Assembly (NCBI GenBank): GCA_009701715.1
Contig: WLJO01000005.1
Span: forward strand, 1-64,000
From: Actinomycetota bacterium
GTDB taxonomy: Bacteria > Actinomycetota > Acidimicrobiia > Acidimicrobiales > Ilumatobacteraceae
Length of the DNA stretch: 64,000 bases
Direction: 5' to 3'
Position 1 is the first letter of the stretch. The number at the start of each line of letters is the position of its first letter. The notes beneath the pieces are model-generated. The model was not told where the DNA came from, searched no databases, and saw only the letters and a program-made list of their open reading frames with translations. Below, one piece after another: positions 25,789-37,029 of this stretch. The translations under genes were made by a program, and so were the position numbers.

Positions 25789-28700
25789 ATGAGCCTCTCC
25801 TCACTCCTCCCCCTGCTCCGCGACGAGCCCGCTCTCACGGCGGTAGCCGGGCGGAACAACGCCGTCGTCGCCGTACCGGAGGCCGCCCGGGCCCTCGTGC
25901 TCGCCGCGCTCGCACGGCGATCGGAACGACGCCCCTATGTCATCGCCACGCCCACCGGCACGATGGCGGCTCACCTGTACGACGACCTCGTGCAGTTCCT
26001 CGCTCCGCATGAGGTGGCACTGTTCCCCGCATGGGAGACGCTCCCGTTCGAGCGCGTCTCGCCAGCCGTCGAGACCATGGGGCGACGCACCGAGACCCTC
26101 TGGCGCCTCGCCTCGCCGGACCGCACACCGCTCATCGTGGTCGCGGGCGTCCGGGCCCTCCTGCAGCGCCTCGGGCCGGGTGACACCGACATCGACCCTG
26201 TGAAGGTGCATCCGGGCGCCGTGCTGGACCCTGACGAACTGCTCCGTCGGCTCGTCCACATGGGGTACCGACGCGAAGAACTGGTCGAGCACCGAGGCGA
26301 GGTCGCCCGCCGAGGGGCCATCATCGATGTGTTCCCGAGCACTGCGGACGAGCCGATCCGGATCGATCTCTGGGGCGACGAGGTCGACCGTCTCACCACC
26401 TTTGCGGTGAACGACCAGCGATCGGTGGCCGACCTCGAACAGGCGCTCATCTTCCCCGCACGCGAACTGATCGTGGACGATCGCGTTCGGGAGCGGGCCG
26501 CCTCGCTCGTCGGCAGCGAACCCTGGGGTCGCGAGCACTGGGAGCGCCTCGCGGACGGAGCGATCTTCGACGGCATGGAGAGCTGGCTCCCGTGGCTCGC
26601 GGAGGAAGAACGGATCCTCACTGACGTGCTGCCCGAAGGGGCCCGCATCGTTCTCGTCGAGCCGCGCCGCATGCGCGACCGCGCCGCGGACCTCCTTGCC
26701 GAGGAGGACGACCTCGCCCGGGCCCTCGCTGCAACTTGGGCACGCAATGCCGAGCAGCAGTTCCCACGGCTCCACGTCGGCATGGACCGCCTCCTCGCCG
26801 GCGCAGCGGGCGCTTCGGCGCTCTCGGTCGTCCCCACCCCCGACGCCCCGGACGCACCGGCTGTTGCGGCTTCCTCCTGGGGGCCCGTCGTCGGCGACGG
26901 CAAGGCCCTCGCCGATCGCCTGAGGGGCCTGCTCGCCTCCGGGTACCGCGTGGTCGTCGCGGCGGAGGGTTCAGCATCGGCGCAGAGGCTCCACGGTCTC
27001 CTGCTCGACCACGAACTCGACTTCACGGTCGTCATCGACAGCGCGGACCCGGACTTCTCGAAGCCCGGCGGCTACATCACTGTCGCACCGCTCCATGCGG
27101 GCACCTCCATCCCGTCTTCCCGGGTCGCCGTGATCGCCGAGGGCGACCTCACCGGTCGACGGCGCGCCCATCGCCAGCCCCGGCCGCGCAAGCGGCAGGG
27201 TGCCGGCTTCTTCGAGGACCTCAAGGCCGGCGACTACGTCGTCCACTACCAGCACGGCGTGGGACGCTACGCAGGAATGGTCAAACGGGCCATCGGGGGT
27301 GTCGAGCGCGACTACCTGCTGCTCGAGTACAAGGGCAACGACAAGCTGTACGTGCCCTCCGACCAGATCGACACGATCCGCCAGTACGTGGGTGGGGACG
27401 CACCACCGCTGCACAAGATGGGTGGATCGGATTTCGCAAAGGCCAAGGCCCGCGTGCGATCGGCGGTCAAGGAGGTGGCACAGGAACTGGTGGTCCTCTA
27501 CCAACGCCGTGTGCACGCCACCGGTCATCACTTTGCACAGGACACGCCGTGGCAGGCCGAGATGGAGGAGTCGTTCCCGTTCACGGAGACGCCCGACCAA
27601 CTGAAGGCCATTGAGGACATCAAGGGCGACATGGAGCGCCCGTACCCCATGGAACGCCTGCTCTGCGGCGACGTCGGCTTCGGCAAGACCGAGGTGGCGA
27701 TTCGTGCGGCGTTCAAAGCAATCCAAGACGGCAAGCAGGTAGCGGTGCTCGTCCCGACAACCCTGCTCGCTCAGCAGCACGGAAACACGTTCGCCGACCG
27801 CTTCTCCGGGTATCCGATCCGCGTCGAGGTGCTCTCGCGCTTCCTCTCCAACGCGCAGGCGAAGAAGGTTCTCGACGGGCTCACCACCGGCGAAGTTGAC
27901 TGCGTCATCGGAACCCATCGTCTGCTCACTGACAAGGTCCGCTTCAAGGATCTCGGCCTGCTGGTCGTGGACGAGGAGCAGCGTTTCGGCGTGAGCCACA
28001 AGGAGCTCATCAAGAAGCTGAAGGTGAACGTGGACGTCCTCACGATGTCGGCCACACCGATCCCCCGCACGCTCGAGCTCTCGCTCGTCGGCATCCGCGA
28101 CTTGTCGCTGCTGCAGACCCCACCAGCGGAACGCCAGCCAATCCTCACCTATGTGGGCGAGTACGACGAACGCGTTGCGGTCGAGGCCATCCGGCGCGAG
28201 CTGCTGCGCGAGGGCCAGGTGTTCTGGGTGCACAACCGTGTGCAGTCGATCGACGAGTGTGCCACCCGACTTCGAGAGCTCGTTCCCGAGGCGCGCATCG
28301 CAATCGCCCACGGCCAGTTGGACGAGGGCTCTCTCGAACAGATCGTCCTCGACTTCTGGGAGGGGCGCTTCGACGTACTTGTGTGCACCACCATCATTGA
28401 GAGCGGCATCGACATGCCGACCGTGAACACACTGGTCGTCGAGCGCGCGGACCTGCTCGGTCTCGGCCAGATGCACCAGTTGCGCGGTCGTGTCGGCCGG
28501 AGCGGGCAGCGCGCCTACGCGTACCTGTTCCACCCGCGCGACAAGGTGCTCAGCGAGGATGCGTACGAACGCCTGAAGACGATCGGCGAGACCACCGACC
28601 TCGGCAGCGGTTTCAAGATCGCCATGCGTGACCTCGAGATCCGCGGTGCGGGCAACATCCTTGGCGCGGCCCAGTCCGGGCATATCGCGGCTGTCGGGTA

Positions 28701-29271
28701 CGACCTCTACTGCCAGATGGTCACCGAGGCTGTAGCGGAACTGAAGGGCGAGGAGGTCAAGGAGCCTGCCGAGGTCAAGCTCGACGTTCCCACCGACGCC
28801 TACCTCCCCCCCGACTACGTCACCAAGGAAGAGCTCAGGCTCGAGGCCTACCGCCGCCTCGCGAATGTGAAGACCGAGGCCGAGGTGAACGACATCCGCG
28901 CCGAGTGGGAGGACCGCTACGGCCCGCTGCCCGCCCCCGCCGACTCCCTGCTCATGGTCGGCCGCCTGCGGGCGGAATGCCACCGGCTTGGGCTCCGCGA
29001 GGTCGCCCTCGTCGGCTCGCAGGCACGCCTGCGGCCGCTGCGCCTGCGTACCAGCGAGGTAATGCGGCTTCGACGCCTGGCGAGGGACTCGGTCTACAAA
29101 GAGGACCTTGAGCAGGTGTCCGTGCCGCTGCGCAAGGGCGTTGATCCGGCGGCCCAGCTCGTTGCCCTGTTGCGCGAGCTCGTGCCCCCCGAGGACGGCA
29201 CCGACACACCGGACCCGGCCGCATCCTTCGTCATCTCGTCTGCCCCCAGACCCCCCGCTCCGGCCGGGTAG
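25789..29271 (+). CDS. mfd: Transcription-repair coupling factor Mfd
   Basis: Mfd removes stalled RNA polymerase and recruits UvrA to damaged template strands. At 1160 residues it is full length. The N-terminal UvrB-like region includes LFPAWETLPFERVSP and RGEVARRGAIIDVFP. The polymerase-interacting CarD-like domain reads DYVVHYQHGVGRYAGM. The helicase core has Walker A GDVGFGKTEVA, the DEEQRFGV box, SATPIPRTL, and motif VI QLRGRVGRSGQRAYAY. The C-terminal TRCF domain follows. The ATG at 25789 is used; an upstream in-frame ATG at 25747 lies inside pth. Confidence 0.97.
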   Translation: MSLSSLLPLLRDEPALTAVAGRNNAVVAVPEAARALVLAALARRSERRPYVIATPTGTMAAHLYDDLVQFLAPHEVALFPAWETLPFERVSPAVETMGRRTETLWRLASPDRTPLIVVAGVRALLQRLGPGDTDIDPVKVHPGAVLDPDELLRRLVHMGYRREELVEHRGEVARRGAIIDVFPSTADEPIRIDLWGDEVDRLTTFAVNDQRSVADLEQALIFPARELIVDDRVRERAASLVGSEPWGREHWERLADGAIFDGMESWLPWLAEEERILTDVLPEGARIVLVEPRRMRDRAADLLAEEDDLARALAATWARNAEQQFPRLHVGMDRLLAGAAGASALSVVPTPDAPDAPAVAASSWGPVVGDGKALADRLRGLLASGYRVVVAAEGSASAQRLHGLLLDHELDFTVVIDSADPDFSKPGGYITVAPLHAGTSIPSSRVAVIAEGDLTGRRRAHRQPRPRKRQGAGFFEDLKAGDYVVHYQHGVGRYAGMVKRAIGGVERDYLLLEYKGNDKLYVPSDQIDTIRQYVGGDAPPLHKMGGSDFAKAKARVRSAVKEVAQELVVLYQRRVHATGHHFAQDTPWQAEMEESFPFTETPDQLKAIEDIKGDMERPYPMERLLCGDVGFGKTEVAIRAAFKAIQDGKQVAVLVPTTLLAQQHGNTFADRFSGYPIRVEVLSRFLSNAQAKKVLDGLTTGEVDCVIGTHRLLTDKVRFKDLGLLVVDEEQRFGVSHKELIKKLKVNVDVLTMSATPIPRTLELSLVGIRDLSLLQTPPAERQPILTYVGEYDERVAVEAIRRELLREGQVFWVHNRVQSIDECATRLRELVPEARIAIAHGQLDEGSLEQIVLDFWEGRFDVLVCTTIIESGIDMPTVNTLVVERADLLGLGQMHQLRGRVGRSGQRAYAYLFHPRDKVLSEDAYERLKTIGETTDLGSGFKIAMRDLEIRGAGNILGAAQSGHIAAVGYDLYCQMVTEAVAELKGEEVKEPAEVKLDVPTDAYLPPDYVTKEELRLEAYRRLANVKTEAEVNDIRAEWEDRYGPLPAPADSLLMVGRLRAECHRLGLREVALVGSQARLRPLRLRTSEVMRLRRLARDSVYKEDLEQVSVPLRKGVDPAAQLVALLRELVPPEDGTDTPDPAASFVISSAPRPPAPAG

Positions 29272-29282
29272 GGTCGGTAACC

Positions 29283-30206
29283 GTGATCCGTCGAGTTCCC
29301 CTCCTGGTTGCCGGTGTCGCCGCTGCGGCCGTTCTCAGCTCCTGTTCAACGTTCGACACCTCGGCCGCAGCCCGGGTGGCCGGTGACTCCATCGACGAGC
29401 GCGTGGTTCAGACCCTGCTCGCCGGACCGGAGGACGTGGCGGATGCGACGGTGTCCCGCACGGCCCTCGACGGGACGCAGGCGAGGCTCGCGCTCAGCCA
29501 GCTGATCCTCGCCCGCATCGCCGAGCAGATCGCAGACCGGTACGACCTCGATCTCAGCAAGGCCCGCGCCGCCGACCAGGCAGCGACGAAGGAGAACCTC
29601 ACCGGTGAGCGCCTGACTCGCTGGACTGCGCTGACCGACGAGGAGCGCGACCTCATCTCGGACTTCCAGGTGGCTGTCGAGACGCTGAAGTCCGCGCCGG
29701 GCAATGCGCCTGCAAACCTCGAGCAGCGGTACCGCAACCCCGAGTCGACCGGCTACTTCTGCATCCGCTACGTCGCGTTCCAGACCGAGGCGCAAGCCGT
29801 TGCTGCACTGAGCAGGATCCGCGGCGGCGAGGAGTTCGCCAGCGTCGCCGACGAGTTCAACGAGGAAAAAAGCGGAGGAGTCGCCGGCGGCCCGGATGGC
29901 TCCCCGTGCGTTGCGCTGGACCAATTCCGGCCACCGAACCTGCCCGCCCCCCTCGCCGACGCGCTCTATGCCGCCACACCCGGTGAGACAACGGACCCGG
30001 TGCAGGTCGTCGGCGCATCCGGCAGCGCGTGGTTCCTCCTGCTACACCGCCCGTGGTCCGAGATCGGGACGGATCTCGCCACGAAGGTGGCCGCGGCCCC
30101 GGCGTTTGCCGAATACCTCGCCGCCGTCGCTGTGTCCCGGGCAGAAGTGGCTTCCCGGTACGGCACCTGGGATGCCATCTCGGCCTCGGTTGTCCAGCAC
30201 TCCTGA
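29283..30206 (+). CDS. SurA-like peptidyl-prolyl isomerase lipoprotein
   Basis: A 307-residue exported protein from a GTG start 11 bp after mfd. A hydrophobic signal segment ends in a lipobox (VLSSC, Cys at 21), so it is probably a lipoprotein. A SurA_N-like helical region is followed by a parvulin-type rotamase segment starting around CIRYVAFQTEAQAVAALSRI. This segment has the usual GGEEFASVADEF and a Gly-rich GGVAGGPDGSPC. It may assist folding of exported proteins. In M. tuberculosis a different lipoprotein gene (lpqU) sits in this neighbourhood, between mazG and eno. Confidence 0.85.
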   Translation: MIRRVPLLVAGVAAAAVLSSCSTFDTSAAARVAGDSIDERVVQTLLAGPEDVADATVSRTALDGTQARLALSQLILARIAEQIADRYDLDLSKARAADQAATKENLTGERLTRWTALTDEERDLISDFQVAVETLKSAPGNAPANLEQRYRNPESTGYFCIRYVAFQTEAQAVAALSRIRGGEEFASVADEFNEEKSGGVAGGPDGSPCVALDQFRPPNLPAPLADALYAATPGETTDPVQVVGASGSAWFLLLHRPWSEIGTDLATKVAAAPAFAEYLAAVAVSRAEVASRYGTWDAISASVVQHS

Positions 30207-30207
30207 C

Positions 30208-31683
30208 GTGACCCGGCCGCGCCTCGTCGTCGTCGGGCTCGGACCCGGGGGCCCGGATCTCACCAACGACCTCACGCGCACGGCGCTAGCGGCCACACCG
30301 CACCGTTTCCTGCGCACGTCACAACACCCTTCCGCCGTGGTTGCCGGTGATGCAACGAGTTTCGACGATCTGTACGAGCGGTCGGACTCCTTCGACGACG
30401 TCTACACGGCGATCGCTGCACGTCTCGTCGCCGAGGCACACGACCACGGTCATGTCGTCTACGCCGTGCCCGGGTCACCGTTGGTGCTCGAACGCTCTGT
30501 CCGCCTTGTTCTCGATGACGCGACGGTCGACGTCGAACTCCTTCCGGCGATGTCGTTCCTCGACGTTGCGTACGCGCGTCTCCGTATCGATCCCGTCGAG
30601 GCCGGTCTTCGCCTCGTCGACGGTCATACGTTCGCTGTCAGCGCAGCCGGGCAGACCGGCCCGCTCCTTGTCGCCCATACCCACGCCAACTGGGTGCTCT
30701 CTGACATCAAGCTCGCCTTCGAGGACGAGGTGCCGGCGAGCGCCATCCTGCTGCACCACCTCGGTCTGCCCGATGAGCAGATCCTCGAGATTCCCTGGGC
30801 GGACATCGACCGGGCCCTCGAGGCAGACCACCTCACTTCGCTCTTCGTCCCCGAATTGTCCGCTCCAGTGGGCGCCGCACTCATGCGGTTCCACCAGCTC
30901 GCCCGCACGCTGCGCGAGCAGTGTCCCTGGGATCGGGAGCAGACCCATCGCTCGCTCGTCAAGTACCTCATCGAGGAGACCTACGAGACCGTGGATGCCA
31001 TCGAGGCACTCGACGAGGACGACCCCGGCACCGACGAGGACCTCATCGAGGAACTCGGGGACCTGCTCTACCAGATCGAGTTCCACGCAACGATCGCCGA
31101 GCAGCAGGGTCGCTTCACGATGGCTGACGTCGCTCAGGGTGTTCACGACAAATTGGTGCGCCGCCACCCGCACGTGTTCGGCGACGTCCGGGCCGACGAC
31201 ACCGAGACGGTGCTCGCCAACTGGGACGCGATCAAGCGGGCCGAGAAAGGTCGCACCTCGGTGTTCGACGGTGTTCCTGGCTCGCTACCGGCACTGTCGT
31301 ACGCAGCCAAGGTGCAGAGCAAGGCGTCCGCCGTGGGCTTCGACTGGCCCGATGTAGAGGGGGCCCTCCCGAAGATTGCCGAGGAGCTCGACGAGGTGCA
31401 GCAGGCCCGTCGCGACGGCACTGCGGACGACGTACGCGAGGAACTCGGGGACCTGCTCTTCGCCGTCGTCAACGTGGCACGGCACCTCAAGGTCGATGCG
31501 GAGTCCGCACTCCGGGCGGCCACCCAGAAGTTCCGCACCCGTTTCGAGGGGGTCGAACACCTCGCGACAGCGCGCTCGATTGACCTTCACGCGACTGGGG
31601 ACGACGAGGCCTCGCGGGCCGAACACCTCACTGCACTCGACGCGCTGTGGGACGAGGTCAAGCGCACACCGCCGCTCCCCTGA
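30208..31683 (+). CDS. mazG: MazG nucleoside triphosphate pyrophosphohydrolase with N-terminal YabN-like methylase domain
   Basis: A 491-residue fusion. The first about 225 residues resemble a tetrapyrrole-methylase-like domain (VVVGLGPGGPDLT, VVYAVPGSPLVLERSV), as in YabN. The remainder carries two MazG domains. The first has LVKYLIEETYETVDAIEAL and DLIEELGDLLYQIEFHA with the EExxE...ExxD metal pattern; the second has EELDEVQQARRD and REELGDLLFAVVNVARHL. MazG clears non-canonical NTPs. The GTG at 30208 starts directly at homology, 1 bp after the SurA-like stop. Confidence 0.92.
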   Translation: MTRPRLVVVGLGPGGPDLTNDLTRTALAATPHRFLRTSQHPSAVVAGDATSFDDLYERSDSFDDVYTAIAARLVAEAHDHGHVVYAVPGSPLVLERSVRLVLDDATVDVELLPAMSFLDVAYARLRIDPVEAGLRLVDGHTFAVSAAGQTGPLLVAHTHANWVLSDIKLAFEDEVPASAILLHHLGLPDEQILEIPWADIDRALEADHLTSLFVPELSAPVGAALMRFHQLARTLREQCPWDREQTHRSLVKYLIEETYETVDAIEALDEDDPGTDEDLIEELGDLLYQIEFHATIAEQQGRFTMADVAQGVHDKLVRRHPHVFGDVRADDTETVLANWDAIKRAEKGRTSVFDGVPGSLPALSYAAKVQSKASAVGFDWPDVEGALPKIAEELDEVQQARRDGTADDVREELGDLLFAVVNVARHLKVDAESALRAATQKFRTRFEGVEHLATARSIDLHATGDDEASRAEHLTALDALWDEVKRTPPLP

Positions 31684-31788
31684 CCCAAATCCCCGGGTGG
31701 TTTCTAGGGATACGCACAGAATCCTGCCCTCCCCGTACCGCAATGAACCGTCGAAACTCGCCGCCGTGTGGTCGGGTCGGTACCCTGA

Positions 31789-33548
<1,760 letters not shown>

Positions 33549-34066
33549 ACCGCTCATCGTCCGGAACAGCAGCAGGAACAGGGTGCCTGCGCTCCCGACG
33601 AGCGCTCCCCACTGGACGACGGCATGGCCCCGGTCGGCACCTGCTTGGGCCCCGTGGACCGTGCCCGCGACGAACAGCGGGATGCTCGTGAGGTGCACTG
33701 CGTGCCAGAGTCGCCGCGGCAGCCATCGTTTGCACCACGACGTCACCTGAACGGCAACAAGGAGATACAAGGCGACGATCCCCCACGCAACGGCCCCGGG
33801 CCTCCACGTGCTCGCCATGGGCACCAACAGGTCGGCGACACCGAAGTGGACCCAGTTATCGGCAACCAGCGCGCCCAGATGAACCGCCGTGAACACGAGG
33901 GTCAGCGTTCCGAGATAACGGTGCAGCGAATTCAGCCAAACGGGAACACCCTTGCGGCGGACGAGACGCGTGGAGAGTGCCAGCCCGAGGAGGACACTCG
34001 ACGTTGCGAGCACCCAGGCCACAATCCCCGACGAACGGGCAGTGAACCATGCGAGTTGCGCCGTGT

Positions 34067-35023
34067 TCACGCCGCACGCCCCACCGCAACCCGGCCCGCG
34101 AGCGTGACGGTGCCGTTATCGCGCACCAACCACCCCGCCTGAGCGAGCCGGCCGATCAGGGCCGAGCCCGCTGCGGCCCCCGCGAGGAGTGCGGCCTTTG
34201 CAACACCTTCGGCCCACCATGCCCGATCGCTCACCACGACAGCCGCAGCGATCCCGGAGCGGCTCGGCAGCGACGTCGACGGGTCGATGAGGTGATGGCA
34301 GTGCTCGTCACCTGCGCGCCACTGGCGGACCAGACGGTTGCTCTGCACGATTGCACCGGATTCGATTGGGACGACCCAGCGGACGCGGTGCCCGTCGGTC
34401 GGGTCGACGACGGGGACACACCATCCGCCATCGGGCCCCGTGCCCGCGACGGCGATGTCCCCGCCGACCGACACCAACACTCCGCTCGAACCACGGTCCA
34501 TCAGTTCGGCCGCGAGTAGGTCGGCCGCGAGTCCCTTGCCGACCCCGCCGAGGTCCAGGCTCACACCGACGGGAACGGTGATCGTTCCCCGGTCGTCGTC
34601 CACGATCACGCCCAACGGGGTCGGCGTTGCCGGCGGGATACCCGCCCGGGCAGCGCTCCCTGAACGGGAACGGACCTCGGCGAAGGACCGGTCATACCCT
34701 GCCCACTCGAGCGCGCGCAGCGTCGTCGGGTCGAACCATCCGTCGGTCGCCCTCCACAGCTGCAGACAGGCGTCGACGGCGTTGCGCAAGAGGTCGCTCG
34801 CCGGGACGGGTGCGCCACCGGCACGACGGTTCAGCGCCACGAGTTCGCTCTGTGGGTCGAAGCGGCTCCACGCACGTTCGAGCGCACTCAACCGCGACCG
34901 CACCCACGCAGCCGAGCCGGGCGGCGCGTCGAACAGGACGATCTCTACCGTCGAGCCCATCGCCGGGAGCGAGAAGCGGCATTCGTGAGGAGGCACCCTC
35001 ACGGGCAGTTCGAGCCCTGACAC
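34067..35023 (-). CDS. apbE: FAD:protein FMN transferase ApbE (second copy)
   Basis: A 318-residue ApbE. Landmarks are FSLPAMGSTVEIVLFD near the N-terminus, FDPQSELVALNR, VSLDLGGVGKGLAADLL, LVSVGGDIAVAG and HHLIDPSTSLPSRSG. The C-terminal metal-site region reads VVVSDRAWWAEGVAKAALL. It differs from the first copy in having NSLDLGG-type rather than NLNAFVKG wording at the substrate helix, so the two are probably not recent duplicates. It sits between a ferric-reductase-like gene and two small exported proteins on the same strand. No FMN-binding target domain is visible in that operon. Confidence 0.9.
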   Translation of the reverse strand: MSGLELPVRVPPHECRFSLPAMGSTVEIVLFDAPPGSAAWVRSRLSALERAWSRFDPQSELVALNRRAGGAPVPASDLLRNAVDACLQLWRATDGWFDPTTLRALEWAGYDRSFAEVRSRSGSAARAGIPPATPTPLGVIVDDDRGTITVPVGVSLDLGGVGKGLAADLLAAELMDRGSSGVLVSVGGDIAVAGTGPDGGWCVPVVDPTDGHRVRWVVPIESGAIVQSNRLVRQWRAGDEHCHHLIDPSTSLPSRSGIAAAVVVSDRAWWAEGVAKAALLAGAAAGSALIGRLAQAGWLVRDNGTVTLAGRVAVGRAA

Positions 35024-35436
35024 CGCGGCGCAGAACTCGTGGTGGTCGTTGACGCTCGCGGCACCGCCGCCGTGGTGCTGGTTACCCGCCCCGGGGTCGT
35101 CGTGGTCGTCGATCGCCTCGGTCCGGTTGTCGGGGTGGTGCCCACTCCAGGTGCAGCAACGGTGCTCGACACGCTGGCGGGATCGACGGGGTTCCCGGCC
35201 TCGTCGACATACACGGTCCGGTGCACCTCGATGATCACGACCGACCCGGGCGGGGCAACGCTCGGCTGCGGCTCCGAGACCGCCGGACCCGACACCGATG
35301 CGGCGTCGGCCGTCGGCGCGGGCGGGCCCGTCGAAGCAGCCATTGCGCCGACCAGCGCTAGTCCGCCCGCTGTCGAGACGCCGGTAGCGGCAACACGCGC
35401 GAACGCAGCAGGGCCGCGACGCCGACGCCTACCCAT
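34999..35436 (-). CDS. Small exported Thr-rich protein, unknown function
   Basis: A 145-residue protein with a very basic N-terminus (about seven Arg in the first nine residues) and a hydrophobic segment near 15-35, so it is probably exported or anchored. A short conserved-looking beta segment follows (VVIIEVHRTVYVDEAGNPV). The tail is dominated by Thr, Ser and Pro and ends with a Cys pair five residues apart (CQGSNC). It overlaps the apbE start by 25 bp and the upstream gene stop by 4 bp, so it is co-translated with them. No family was recognised. Confidence 0.7.
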   Translation of the reverse strand: MGRRRRRGPAAFARVAATGVSTAGGLALVGAMAASTGPPAPTADAASVSGPAVSEPQPSVAPPGSVVIIEVHRTVYVDEAGNPVDPASVSSTVAAPGVGTTPTTGPRRSTTTTTPGRVTSTTAAVPRASTTTTSSAPRCQGSNCP

Positions 35437-35864
35437 CAGTCGTCATCCCCGTGATCGTCGTCATCGCCGAAGCGGTTTTCGTCGCCGTCCTCGTCGTCGT
35501 GTCTGACGCGCATGACTACCGGGGCGGAAGTCGTGGTCGGGGCGGTGGTCGGGGCGGTGGTCGGCGCGGTTGGCACGGTCACGCCACGTGTGTCCAACAG
35601 AGATGCGGCATCGGAGCGAACGACGATCCGATCCTCGATCACCTCGACGACGACGGAGGGTTTCGTCGTCGATGGCCCCGAAGGCCCCTGCTGGGCCGGA
35701 TCTGCTGCCGCTGGGCCAACCGGCTCAACGGCAGCGGACTGCGTCGATGCCCCGTGCTGGAACCCGAGGAGACCCCCACCGGATACCGCCGCCACCGCAA
35801 CCGTTCCCCCGAGGAGCATGAGGCTGAGTGCTGCTGACGCTGTTAGTGCTGCTCGTCGATGCAT
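35436..35864 (-). CDS. Small exported protein with acidic Asp/His tail, unknown function
   Basis: A 142-residue protein with a signal-like N-terminus (MHRRAALTASAALSLMLLGG) and a short beta-like segment PSVVVEVIEDRIVVRSDA, reminiscent of VVIIEVHRTVYVDEAG in the next gene. An Ala-Pro-Thr-Thr repeat follows, then a tail of about 20 residues that is mostly Asp with Glu, His, Gly and Asn. Such a tail could bind divalent metal. A strong ribosome-binding site AAGGAGG (35870-35876) sits 5 bp before the ATG and decides this start over the upstream frame to 36293. It is the first gene of the ApbE/ferric-reductase operon. Confidence 0.75.
   Translation of the reverse strand: MHRRAALTASAALSLMLLGGTVAVAAVSGGGLLGFQHGASTQSAAVEPVGPAAADPAQQGPSGPSTTKPSVVVEVIEDRIVVRSDAASLLDTRGVTVPTAPTTAPTTAPTTTSAPVVMRVRHDDEDGDENRFGDDDDHGDDD
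35533..35568. repeat. 12-bp tandem repeat inside a coding region
   Basis: Three consecutive copies of GTGGTCGGGGCG (the third has one change) encode the Ala-Pro-Thr-Thr repeat of the acidic-tail exported protein on the minus strand. Slippage could vary the repeat number between strains. Confidence 0.8.
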
Positions 35865-35869
35865 CGTGT

Positions 35870-35876
35870 CCTCCTT
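35870..35876 (-). promoter_or_regulatory. Strong Shine-Dalgarno site
   Basis: AAGGAGG on the minus strand, 5 bp before the ATG at 35864. It is among the strongest ribosome-binding sites in the window and fixes the start of the acidic-tail exported protein. Confidence 0.75.
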
Positions 35877-36000
35877 AGTGGCAACCGTTGTCCACCCGGC
35901 TTCATCAATGACACGCTCGGCACGACCCCGAGGTTTGGTCCCGCCCGAAACACGCGGCACCGACGGGTCGGTTTGTGATCCCGCCTCACGATCCACGACA

Positions 36001-37029
36001 ATGTGGTTGGTGACTACAACAACTCCTCCGGTCCTCGCAGAAGGCCTTGTGCGGCGCTTCGGCGACATCGTTGCCGTTGACGGGGTGGACCTTGCGGTGC
36101 AGGAGGGCGAGATCTTCGGCTTCCTCGGCCCCAACGGAGCCGGCAAGTCAACAACGGTCCGGATGCTCACCACACTGCTGCGCCCGACCGGCGGGCGCGC
36201 TGTTGTTGCCGGGTTCGACGTCGCAACCCATCCGGCAGAGGTGCGCAAGCGCATCGGTGTTGCGCTCCAGGACGCGGCGATCGACCCCCTCATGACGGGT
36301 AACGAACTCCTCGACCTCCAGGCCGTTCTCTACGGCATCGACCGCTCTCGCGCGAGGCTTCGCGCCGGTGAGTTGCTCGAGCGGGTAGGACTCACCGCTG
36401 CTGCGCACCGTCGCGTCGGCACGTACAGCGGCGGCATGCGCAGGCGCCTCGACCTTGCTCTCGCGTTGATGCACGAACCGGTCGTGCTCTTCCTCGACGA
36501 ACCGACGACGGGTCTCGACCCGATGAGTCGGCTCACCCTCTGGGAAGAGGTGCGCTACCTCAACAAAGAGCTCGGAACCACGGTGTTGCTCACCACCCAG
36601 TACCTCGAGGAGGCGGACCAACTCGCCGACCGCATCGCGATCATCGACAATGGTCGCATCGTCCGAGAGGGCATCCCACGCGAGCTCAAGGCCCAGGTCG
36701 GCGCCCCCACGCTGCTCGTTGCGGTACCCGACGAACAACGGGAGCGCGCCCGAGAGGTTCTCGTAGCCTTCGGCGACATCCGGCCCACTGCGGAAGGCAC
36801 GCTCGGGGTGGGCCTGCGCGACGGCGCCGAGGGGATCGCCATGGTGGTCCGTTCCCTCGACCAGGCGGGGATCCGGCTCCACCGGATGGAACTGAACGAG
36901 CCGAGCCTCGACGACGTCTTCGCCGAGGCCACCGGACACAGCCTCGAGGGCGCTCGTTCGCGACTGCTCGAACCGGCCGCAGGCGCCCCACCCACAAAGG
37001 GACGACGCAGGCGGGGCGGGCGGAAATGA
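36001..37029 (+). CDS. DrrA-like ABC transporter ATP-binding protein
   Basis: A 342-residue ABC ATPase of the daunorubicin-resistance/export type. Walker A is GPNGAGKST, the Q-loop lies near VALQDAAID, the signature is YSGGMRRRLDLALAL, Walker B is VVLFLDEPTTGLDP, and the H-loop is replaced by TTQYLEEADQLADR with Gln where His is usual, as in DrrA. A C-terminal DUF4162-like region ends LNEPSLDDVFAEATGH. ATG at 36001 or GTG at 36010 could start it. The next gene, a permease, overlaps by 4 bp. Confidence 0.92.
   Translation: MWLVTTTTPPVLAEGLVRRFGDIVAVDGVDLAVQEGEIFGFLGPNGAGKSTTVRMLTTLLRPTGGRAVVAGFDVATHPAEVRKRIGVALQDAAIDPLMTGNELLDLQAVLYGIDRSRARLRAGELLERVGLTAAAHRRVGTYSGGMRRRLDLALALMHEPVVLFLDEPTTGLDPMSRLTLWEEVRYLNKELGTTVLLTTQYLEEADQLADRIAIIDNGRIVREGIPRELKAQVGAPTLLVAVPDEQRERAREVLVAFGDIRPTAEGTLGVGLRDGAEGIAMVVRSLDQAGIRLHRMELNEPSLDDVFAEATGHSLEGARSRLLEPAAGAPPTKGRRRRGGRK

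Noticed and set aside
26971-28983. 670-codon minus-strand open frame across mfd
   Set aside because: It is antisense to clear Mfd helicase motifs and has no recognisable domain. Long antisense frames are expected in very GC-rich genes.
35533-35568. Tandem 12-bp units as a CRISPR-like or regulatory repeat
   Set aside because: They are contiguous, in frame and encode a Thr-rich linker; there are no spacers.
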